Part shown: positions 1 to 5,085 of the stretch, piece after piece
Layout: the number at the start of each line of letters is the position of its first letter
Position numbering within the stretch: position 1 is the first letter of the stretch
DNA from: Candidatus Elarobacter sp.
GTDB taxonomy: Bacteria; Vulcanimicrobiota; Vulcanimicrobiia; Vulcanimicrobiales; Vulcanimicrobiaceae
Direction of reading: 5' to 3'
Assembly: GCA_030150085.1 (NCBI GenBank)
Contig: JASLGJ010000250.1
Location: 1 to 7,081, forward strand
DNA length: 7,081 nucleotides
Program-made: the position numbers and the translations under genes
Notes under the pieces: generated by a model
The model's input: the letters and a program-made list of their open reading frames with translations, nothing else
The model's database searches: none
Told to the model about the DNA's origin: nothing

Positions 1-696
1 CGCACCGATCGCGTCGGCGACCTCATCCTCTCCACGCCGGCGATCGCCTCGATCCGCCGCTCGTTTCCGGACGCCCACGTCACGCTGGCGTGCAGCCGCT
101 ACAACGCGGTGGTGGTCGAGCGCTCGCCCGATGTCGACGAGCTCGCGCGCTACGAAGAGGGCGAAAAGCCCGAGACGTTCGGGGCGCGCTTTCGCGGCGT
201 CGACCTCGCCGTCGCGCTGGCCCCGCGCGACGTCGACCACCGGATCGTCGCCGCGACCCGTGCGCCCAAGCGGGTCGGCTACACCTACGCCACCCGCTGG
301 CTGGCCCGGCTCGCGCTGCGCTTCCGGCTGACCGACGTGGTGCTCAGCCAGGCCGACCCGGCGCTCTCCGAGCGCCACCCCGAGCGCGCGATCGCCCACG
401 AGGTCGACCAGGTGCTGGCCGTCGCCAGGGCCGCCGGCGCGACGACCCTGGCTCGTGACCTCGTCCTGCCCCTGAGCGACGCTGACCGCGCCGCAGTGGC
501 CGATCTGCCCGAGCGCCCGGTCGTGGTGCAGCTCGGCAAGCGCTGGACCGAGGGCGGCTCGACCCCGGCCAGCCTGCTCCAGCTCTTGCGCGACCTGCGC
601 GCCCTGGGCCGCCCGCTGGTGGCGACCTACGCGGCCGACGGGCGCGAGCTGGCCGCGGCGACCGCCTCGCCCAGCGCCCGCCCGTCGGCGGCGTAG
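1..696 (+). CDS. GT9 (heptosyltransferase-like) N-terminal part, left arm; 5' end outside window, 3' end lost
   Basis: Family 9 glycosyltransferases move a sugar, classically heptose from ADP-heptose, onto lipopolysaccharide core at the cytoplasmic face of the inner membrane. The frame is open from base 1. By comparison with the other copy it lacks only the first six codons. The N-terminal Rossmann signature RTDRVGDLILSTP is at bases 1-39; the Asp in VGD matches the catalytic Asp13 of WaaC. The phosphate-contacting lysine of the second domain is probably K in LGKRW (codon 180). Homology to GT9 ends near codon 220 (base 661). The last 11 codons are the reverse complement of the opposite arm, so the tail ending RPSAA is not GT9 sequence. 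GT9 proteins usually have about 330-350 residues; this one lacks the acceptor-side DSGPxH region and should be inactive. It is a gene fragment or one side of an assembly chimera. Family assignment is firm; the physical reality of this copy is doubtful. Confidence 0.8.
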   Translation, partial: RTDRVGDLILSTPAIASIRRSFPDAHVTLACSRYNAVVVERSPDVDELARYEEGEKPETFGARFRGVDLAVALAPRDVDHRIVAATRAPKRVGYTYATRWLARLALRFRLTDVVLSQADPALSERHPERAIAHEVDQVLAVARAAGATTLARDLVLPLSDADRAAVADLPERPVVVQLGKRWTEGGSTPASLLQLLRDLRALGRPLVATYAADGRELAAATASPSARPSAA

Positions 697-1322
697 GTCG
701 CCACCAGCGGCCGGCCCAGGGCCCGCAGGTCGCGCAGGAGCTGGAGCAGGCTGGCGGCGGTCGAGCCGCCCTCGGTCCAGCGCTTGCCGAGCTGGACGAC
801 GACCGCGCGCGCGGGCAGGTCGGCCGCCGCGGCCCGGTCGGCGTCGCTCAGGGGCAGGACAAGGTCGCGGACCAGGGTCGTCGCGCCGGCGGCCTGGGCC
901 ACGGCCAGCACCTGATCGACCTCGTGGGCGATCGCGCGCTCGGGGTGGCGCTCGGAGAGGGCCGGGTCGGCCTGGCTGAGCACCACGTCGGTCAGCCGGA
1001 AGCGCAGCGCCAGGCGGGCCAGCCAGCGGGTGGCGTAGGTGTAGCCGACCCGCTTGGGGGCCCGGGTCGCCGCGACGATGCGGTGGTCGACGTCGCGCGG
1101 GGCCAGCGCGACCGCCAGGTCCACCCCGCGGAAGCGCGCCCCGAACGCCTCGGGCTGCTCGCCCTCCTCGTGGAGCGCGAGCGCGTCGACGTCGGGCGAG
1201 CGCTCGACCACCACCGCGTTGTACGGGCTGCAGGCCAGCGTGACGTGCGCGTCCGGGAACGAGCGGCGGATCGAGGCGATCGCCGGCGTGGAGAGGATGA
1301 GGTCGCCGACGCGATCGGTGCG
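1..1322. repeat. Zero-spacer inverted repeat (1.3-kb imperfect palindrome)
   Basis: Base i pairs with base 1323-i along the whole stretch, so the arms are 1-661 and 662-1322 with the axis at 661/662. My base-by-base alignment of the left arm with the reverse complement of the right arm gives 53 mismatches in 661 positions (about 92% identity) and no insertion or deletion. The first 62 outer bases are identical; the innermost 15 bases hold 4 mismatches. Each arm is the same GT9 gene segment. The left arm begins at the window edge, so the repeat may extend further. There is no transposase, terminal repeat or target duplication to suggest a mobile element. Confidence 0.93.
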
Positions 1323-1340
1323 CGAGAGGAGGATCCGCAC
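627..1340 (-). CDS. GT9 (heptosyltransferase-like) N-terminal part, right arm; C-terminal half lost at palindrome axis
   Basis: Same family and role as the left-arm copy, with the true start present. The start is GTG at 1340-1338, giving MRILLSRTDRVGDLILSTP, the usual GT9 N-terminus. D13 is the likely catalytic aspartate and K186 in LGKRW the likely nucleotide/phosphate contact. A GGAGG lies very close to the start (2-nt gap). The start is 13 nt after the DUF5069 stop, so the two are probably one transcript. The frame is 237 codons, but only about 226 are GT9. At 661/662 it enters the opposite arm and ends at a TAG (629-627) that is the antisense of a Tyr-codon region. About 110 residues with the DSGPxHxAA motif are missing. 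The protein differs from the left-arm copy at 15 of 220 shared residues. As drawn it is a truncated, probably non-functional gene; if the palindrome is an artefact, the real gene is full length. Confidence 0.8.
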   Translation of the reverse strand: MRILLSRTDRVGDLILSTPAIASIRRSFPDAHVTLACSPYNAVVVERSPDVDALALHEEGEQPEAFGARFRGVDLAVALAPRDVDHRIVAATRAPKRVGYTYATRWLARLALRFRLTDVVLSQADPALSERHPERAIAHEVDQVLAVAQAAGATTLVRDLVLPLSDADRAAAADLPARAVVVQLGKRWTEGGSTAASLLQLLRDLRALGRPLVATYAADGRALGEAVAAASSRPSAA

Positions 1341-1353
1341 GACCTCCGCGAGG

Positions 1354-1704
1354 TTAGCGGCGCCCTTCCTCCGCGTCCTGCTCGTCGAGGTGCGAGCCCA
1401 TCGTGTCGAGCACGTAGTGGTTGGCCGCCTGGCGCCGCTCCGGCGGCACGTGCTCGTCGAAGTACGCCACCAGGTCCGCGTCGCTCGCGCCGTTGCCGAT
1501 CAGGCGCTTGAAGTCGGCGTCCGAGACGCCGGCCGCGCGCAGGAAGCCCTGCGAGAGCGGGCAGTAGGCGACGTAGTCGGCGTGGGTCCCGGCCGCCTCG
1601 GCGCGAGCCTTGTCGGCCAGGCGCGCCAGCCACGCGTAGCCGCCCAGCATGTCGCGGCCGCTGCGCGGCGGGGCCTTGGTGAAGTCCGGTGCGCTGACGC
1701 TCAT
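1354..1704 (-). CDS. DUF5069 domain protein
   Basis: A 116-residue soluble protein that I place in the DUF5069 family from its N-terminus (MSVSAPDFTK-PPRS, then LGGYAWLARLADKARA) and the central G-T-H-A-D-Y ... CPLSQGFL block at residues 39-56. The family has no established biochemical function, and none is inferred here. The frame stays open upstream to 1869, but family similarity begins exactly at the ATG at 1704, so that start is chosen. There is no signal peptide or membrane segment. The C-terminus is acidic and polar (DEQDAEEGRR). It is slightly shorter than the roughly 130-140 residues common in the family. It heads a minus-strand unit with the GT9 gene 13 nt downstream and is divergent from the flavoprotein gene across a 111-bp gap. 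A TATAAC hexamer sits 7 nt before the ATG with no Shine-Dalgarno between, which would fit a leaderless message. Confidence 0.82.
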   Translation of the reverse strand: MSVSAPDFTKAPPRSGRDMLGGYAWLARLADKARAEAAGTHADYVAYCPLSQGFLRAAGVSDADFKRLIGNGASDADLVAYFDEHVPPERRQAANHYVLDTMGSHLDEQDAEEGRR

Positions 1705-1815
1705 GTCCGCGGTTATACCCGCCCGTACGCCGCTCGTCGCCAGGCCGGCTCGCCGGTCTCGTCGGGCCCGACACTCCTTGGAGTACCGTTCGCGCGCGGC
1801 GCGGAACCCTCGCGG
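1705..1815. promoter_or_regulatory. Divergent intergenic region between DUF5069 and flavoprotein genes
   Basis: This 111-bp gap is the only non-coding stretch of any size in the window and must hold promoters for both divergent genes unless they are read from far away. On the minus strand TATAAC (plus-strand 1712-1717) resembles a -10 box for DUF5069; no good -35 is seen 17 bp upstream. A short perfect inverted repeat ACTCC-TT-GGAGT lies at 1773-1784, about 30 bp before the flavoprotein ATG, and might be an operator. Neither start has a strong Shine-Dalgarno. These calls rest on short motifs in GC-rich DNA and are tentative. Confidence 0.4.
1712..1717 (-). promoter_or_regulatory. Candidate -10 element for DUF5069, possibly leaderless
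   Basis: Read on the minus strand this is TATAAC, the most AT-rich hexamer in a very GC-rich gap. It ends 7 nt before the ATG at 1704. A start site 6-8 nt downstream of a -10 box would fall on or next to the ATG, giving a leaderless mRNA, which agrees with the absence of a Shine-Dalgarno. No convincing -35 is present. Confidence 0.3.
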
Positions 1816-3468
1816 ATGATCACGCCCGCCGAGCTCGCCGCCGTCCCGCTCTTCGCGGCGATCCCCCACGCGCTGCGGGCGCGCCTGGCGGCCCGCTCGG
1901 CCGACATCCGCGCGAACGCCGGCGAGTGGATCTCCTACGAGGGCGACCCGCCCTACTTCTGGACCCTGCTCGAAGGCGAGGTCGAGCGGGTGAAGACCGT
2001 CGCGGGCGAGGACGTGCAGGTCACGACCTTCGACCCCGGCGAGTACTTCGGCGAGGTGCCGCTCATGCTGGGCACCGAGTCGTTCGCCGCGATCCGCGCG
2101 CTGCGGCCCTCACGCCTGATGCGCACCGACCCGGCCGACTTCCACCTGCTGCTCGGCGAGTCGGCCGAGGCCGCGGCGATCATGGCCCGCTCGCTGAGCC
2201 GGCGCGTGGCCTTCATCAGCGGCGCGGTGGCGGCCGAGAGCCACACCCAGGCCACGATCGTCGGCGACCGGCTGGACTTCGCGTGCCACGACATCCGCGA
2301 CTTCCTCTCGCGCAACCAGATCGCGTTCGAGTGGCTCGACCCCGGCGACGAAGCGGACGCCGAGGTCATCCCGGCCGCCGCGCGCGGCGCGCGCCGCTAC
2401 CCGCTGGTGCTGCTCGCCGGCGGGCAGGTGCTCGAAGCGCCCGGCAGCCGCGAGCTGGCGCGCGCGCTCAACCTTCAGATCGCGCCGCGCGCGGCGGCGT
2501 ACGACCTGCTGATCGTCGGCGGCGGACCGGCCGGGCTGGCGGCCGCGGTGTACGGCGGCTCGGAAGGGCTGCGCACGATCATGATCGAGGGCGAGGCCCC
2601 GGGCGGCCAGGCCGGCACCTCGTCGCGGATCGAGAACTATCTCGGCTTTCCGACCGGCGTCTCCGGCGGCGACCTCGCCAACCGCGCGCTGCAGCAGGCC
2701 AAGCGCTTCGGCACCGAGATCCTCGTGACGCGCTGGGTGCGCACGATCGCGCCCGCCGCGGACGGCTACCTGGTGACGCTCGACGGCGCCGAGACCGTGA
2801 CGGCGCGCGCGCTCGTGATCGCGCCCGGCGTGGCCTGGCGCGAGCTGCCCGCCGAAGGCGCGGCGGCGCTCGTCGGGCGCGGCATCTACTACGGCGCGGC
2901 GCGGACCGAGGCGATGGGCGTGCGCGGCAAGGACATCTTCCTGGTCGGGGGCGGCAACTCGGCCGGCCAGGCCGCGATGTTCTTCTCCAGCTACGCGCGC
3001 AGCGTGACGGTCCTGGTGCGCGCCGACGGGCTCGAGCGCAGCATGTCGCACTACCTGATCGCGCAGCTGCGCACCAAGGACAACATCGCGATCGAGCCGC
3101 GCACGACGGTGGTGCGGGTCGGCGGCGGCGCGCACCTGGAGACGATCGCGACCCGCGCCGAGCCCGGCGGCGAGGTGCGCGAGCGGCACGCCGACGCGCT
3201 GTTCGCCTTCATCGGCGCCGACGCCGAGACGGCCTGGCTCCCGGCCGAGATCGAGCGCGACGCGCGCGGCTACGTCCGTACCGGGCGCGACATCGAGCGC
3301 TGGGGCGAACGGCGCGCCCCGTTCCCGCTCGAAACGAGCCTGCCCGGCGTGTTCGCCGCCGGCGACGTCCGCAGCACCTCGGTCAAGCGCGTGGCCTCGG
3401 GCGTCGGCGAAGGCAGCATGGTGGTCGCCTACGTCCACCAGTACCTCGAAACCCTGGCCCGCGGCTAG
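1816..3468 (+). CDS. cNMP-binding-like / thioredoxin-like / thioredoxin-reductase-like FAD oxidoreductase fusion lacking CxxC
   Basis: A 550-residue cytoplasmic fusion. Residues about 10-125 are a CAP-type cyclic-nucleotide-binding fold (FGEVPLMLG at 78-86). Its phosphate-binding cassette reads SFAAIRA (89-95) where ligand-binding members have R-S/T-A, so classical cNMP binding is doubtful. Residues about 149-222 look like a thioredoxin/glutaredoxin-fold segment without CxxC. Residues 229-550 are a thioredoxin-reductase-type flavoprotein: FAD-binding VGGGPAG (234-240), SRIENYLGFP (270-279), NAD(P)H site VGGGNSAGQA (377-386), and the C-terminal FAD motif GVFAAGDV (511-518). Where thioredoxin reductase has CATC, this protein has GAAR (360-363). 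The only cysteine in the protein is C157. It should therefore bind FAD and NAD(P)H but cannot run the standard dithiol relay; the electron acceptor is unknown. The ATG at 1816 is chosen because the cNMP domain begins there and the next in-frame starts lie inside other genes. The stop overlaps the convergent carbonic anhydrase stop by 4 bp. Confidence 0.9.
   Translation: MITPAELAAVPLFAAIPHALRARLAARSADIRANAGEWISYEGDPPYFWTLLEGEVERVKTVAGEDVQVTTFDPGEYFGEVPLMLGTESFAAIRALRPSRLMRTDPADFHLLLGESAEAAAIMARSLSRRVAFISGAVAAESHTQATIVGDRLDFACHDIRDFLSRNQIAFEWLDPGDEADAEVIPAAARGARRYPLVLLAGGQVLEAPGSRELARALNLQIAPRAAAYDLLIVGGGPAGLAAAVYGGSEGLRTIMIEGEAPGGQAGTSSRIENYLGFPTGVSGGDLANRALQQAKRFGTEILVTRWVRTIAPAADGYLVTLDGAETVTARALVIAPGVAWRELPAEGAAALVGRGIYYGAARTEAMGVRGKDIFLVGGGNSAGQAAMFFSSYARSVTVLVRADGLERSMSHYLIAQLRTKDNIAIEPRTTVVRVGGGAHLETIATRAEPGGEVRERHADALFAFIGADAETAWLPAEIERDARGYVRTGRDIERWGERRAPFPLETSLPGVFAAGDVRSTSVKRVASGVGEGSMVVAYVHQYLETLARG
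3465..3468. other. Shared CTAG: overlapping stop codons of convergent genes
   Basis: The self-complementary tetramer CTAG supplies TAG for the plus-strand flavoprotein (3466-3468) and TAG for the minus-strand carbonic anhydrase (3467-3465). The two coding regions therefore overlap by 4 bp. There is no room between them for an intrinsic terminator, so the 3' ends of the two messages must overlap in antisense. Confidence 0.95.
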
Positions 3469-4133
3469 CGCGGTGCCGTGCGCTCGTCCAGCGGGACGAA
3501 CGTGCGGCTCTTCTCGTCGTAGCTCTCGACCGCGCCGGTCTTGATGTCGTAGAGCCAGCCGAACACTTCGAGGCCGTGGCGGCGGCCCACGGCGACGGCC
3601 GGGTGGGTGCGCATGTTGTCCATCTGGGCGATGACGTTCTCGCGCGTGAGCAGCGCCAGCACCTCGTCCTCGGAGAGCCCGGCGGAGGCGTCGCGCGCGA
3701 TGCGCGTCGCGGCCTCGGCGTGGCGCAGCCACAGCGCGACGGCGGTCAGGTCCTTGAACTGCCCGGGATCGCGCAGGGCCTTCATCGCGCCGCAGTCGGA
3801 GTGCCCGCAGACGATGATGGCCTGCACCTTGAGCACCGTCACCGCGTACTCGAGCGTGGCCGAGACGCCGCCGAACGAGTCGCCGTAGGCGGGCACGATG
3901 TTGCCCACGATCTGGCACTCGAACACGTCGCCCGGGTCGCCGGCCAGGATCAGGCTCGGCACGACGCGCGAGTCGGAGCAGGTGATGAACAGCACGCGCG
4001 GGTTCTGGCCCTGCGCCAGCTCCGCGAACAAGTCTTGCCGCGCGGGAAACGACTCCGCCCGAAAGCGGCGGTAGCGCTCGACCAGGAAGTCGCGGATGGA
4101 GCCGTCGTGCGAATCGCCGTTCGTGCCGTTCAT
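3465..4133 (-). CDS. Beta-class carbonic anhydrase
   Basis: A 222-residue zinc enzyme that interconverts CO2 and bicarbonate in the cytoplasm. The family hallmarks are present: CSDSR at residues 52-56 gives zinc ligand C52 and the Asp54/Arg56 dyad, and CGHSDCGAMKAL (109-120) gives ligands H111 and C114. EYAVTVLKV (95-103) and the C-terminal GWLYDIKTG (192-200) are also typical. Length is normal for beta enzymes and there is no signal peptide. The start is the ATG at 4133; a TTG five codons upstream is possible but unneeded. There is no clear Shine-Dalgarno before it. It is the last gene of the minus-strand operon, 49 nt after the GT2 stop; that gap is filled by a possible 17-codon frame ending in an ATGA overlap with this start. 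Its place in a sugar-transfer operon does not itself define a special role; supplying bicarbonate for carboxylases is the usual one. Confidence 0.95.
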   Translation of the reverse strand: MNGTNGDSHDGSIRDFLVERYRRFRAESFPARQDLFAELAQGQNPRVLFITCSDSRVVPSLILAGDPGDVFECQIVGNIVPAYGDSFGGVSATLEYAVTVLKVQAIIVCGHSDCGAMKALRDPGQFKDLTAVALWLRHAEAATRIARDASAGLSEDEVLALLTRENVIAQMDNMRTHPAVAVGRRHGLEVFGWLYDIKTGAVESYDEKSRTFVPLDERTAPR

Positions 4134-4183
4134 GCCGGAGTCCAATACCGTGCGGAACGAAGCGATTCCGCCTCGCGCTCCAT
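4130..4183 (-). CDS. Possible 17-codon ORF bridging GT2 and carbonic anhydrase
   Basis: The frame starts with the ATG in the TGATG that ends the GT2 gene (4185-4181). It encodes MEREAESLRSARYWTPA and stops at TGA 4132-4130, which overlaps the carbonic anhydrase ATG as ATGA. It thus fits exactly between the two genes with a 1-nt and a 4-nt overlap. No known family is recognised and no good Shine-Dalgarno is visible. It could act as a translational coupler or be chance; 17 codons is too short to judge from coding statistics. Confidence 0.25.
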   Translation of the reverse strand: MEREAESLRSARYWTPA

Positions 4184-5085
4184 CAGCGCTGCGCCTTCGC
4201 GCGCTCCAGCTCGTCGTAGTAGGCGGCGCTGGCGAGCAGCCGGGCCGCGGCGAGCTTGGCCGGGGGGAGCTTCGTCTCGGCGCTCGCCGTGCCGACGAGG
4301 CGCTCGAGCCGGGCCGGGAGGCCGCTCTTGCGCAGCGCGTCGCCGAGCAGGCGCTGGGGCGCGGTGTCGCCGATCGCCAACGCGACGCGCCAGCCGGGGT
4401 GGAGCGCTTCCAGCCGCACCGCGGTGCGGGCTTGGGCGCGGACCTGGCGCAGCATCCCCGCGACATTGGTGCCCTTGGGCGCGGGCTTCCAGTGGAACGC
4501 CACCGCGCGGCGGTTGAACACGGCCTTGGTGCCGAGCGCGCGCAGGCGCAGGCCCAGCTCGATGTCCTCCCAGCCGTACTCCGAGAACGACTCGTCGAAG
4601 CGCCCGCCCGCCGCGTCCAGCCGCGCCCGGCGCACGCTCACGTTGGACGTCCAGAACCAGTTCGCGCTGTAGTTGCGCGGCGACCAGACCGGCAGGGGCA
4701 GCTTGTCGAAGGACTCGGTGTTGATCACCGCGCCGCGCACCACCACGTCGCCGTGCCGCTCGTCCGAGCGCAGGTGCTCGGCGGCGAAGACCGGCGTCGG
4801 GAGCACGTCGTCGTCGATGAACGCGATCCGCTCGCCGGTCGCCCGCGCGATCCCGGCGTTGCGCGCCTTCGCCAGGCCCGCGTTGGCCTGGTTCACCACG
4901 GTGAGCTTGCAGGTGGCGAGGCGCTGGGCGCGCTCGATCACCGCCGGCGTGTCGTCGCGCGAGCCGTCGTTGACCAGCACGACCTCGTACCGGTCGGGCG
5001 CGAGCGTCTGGTCGAAGCACGCCTCCAGCACGCGCCCCAGCAGGTGCGCGCGGTTGTAGGTGCAGAGCTGGATGGTGAGCTTCAT
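4183..5085 (-). CDS. Family 2 (GT-A fold) glycosyltransferase
   Basis: A 300-residue cytoplasmic inverting glycosyltransferase that takes sugar from a nucleotide-sugar donor; the acceptor cannot be read from the sequence. The N-terminus MKLTIQLCTYNRAHLLGRVL is the standard GT2 start. VLVNDGSRDDTP (36-47) is the donor-binding strand and loop, NAGLAKARNAGI (68-79) is the usual GT2 helix, and FIDDDVLP (89-96) carries the metal-binding Asp cluster. GWEDIELGLRLRALG (171-185) holds the ED catalytic base seen in galactosyltransferase-like members. No transmembrane helix is seen, so it is not a polyprenyl-phosphate-type enzyme. Residues from about 205 are a basic helical tail of unclear role. The frame extends upstream to 5352, but similarity begins at the ATG at 5085, which overlaps the upstream GNAT stop as TGATG. 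It probably works on a surface glycan or LPS with the GT9 in the same operon (inference). Confidence 0.92.
   Translation of the reverse strand: MKLTIQLCTYNRAHLLGRVLEACFDQTLAPDRYEVVLVNDGSRDDTPAVIERAQRLATCKLTVVNQANAGLAKARNAGIARATGERIAFIDDDVLPTPVFAAEHLRSDERHGDVVVRGAVINTESFDKLPLPVWSPRNYSANWFWTSNVSVRRARLDAAGGRFDESFSEYGWEDIELGLRLRALGTKAVFNRRAVAFHWKPAPKGTNVAGMLRQVRAQARTAVRLEALHPGWRVALAIGDTAPQRLLGDALRKSGLPARLERLVGTASAETKLPPAKLAAARLLASAAYYDELERAKAQR

Noticed and set aside
1..1322. Two intact, functional heptosyltransferase genes or a mobile element with terminal inverted repeats
   Set aside because: Both frames lose the C-terminal half at the axis, so neither is intact. There is no transposase, internal element or target duplication, and the repeat is simply gene sequence.
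1..1322. Simple fold-back of a single read or molecule
   Set aside because: Arms of one molecule should be almost identical. Here 53 substitutions concentrate at third codon positions without indels, so two source alleles are needed.
1773..1784. ACTCC-TT-GGAGT as a transcription terminator
   Set aside because: A 5-bp stem with a 2-nt loop and no T-run is too weak. It lies upstream of a gene between divergent starts, so at most it is an operator half-site pair.
1054..1815. Upstream extension of the flavoprotein frame by about 254 codons
   Set aside because: It is antisense to GT9 and DUF5069. The recognisable cNMP domain begins at the ATG at 1816.
1705..1869. Longer N-terminus for the DUF5069 gene starting at 1869
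   Set aside because: The extra 55 residues are low-complexity, Arg-rich, and overlap the flavoprotein gene. Family similarity starts at the ATG at 1704.
1926..4517. 863-codon open frame on the plus strand
   Set aside because: It is a +1 shadow of the flavoprotein and antisense of the carbonic anhydrase and GT2. Its composition is Arg/Ala/Pro-rich with no domain, typical of spurious frames in GC-rich DNA.
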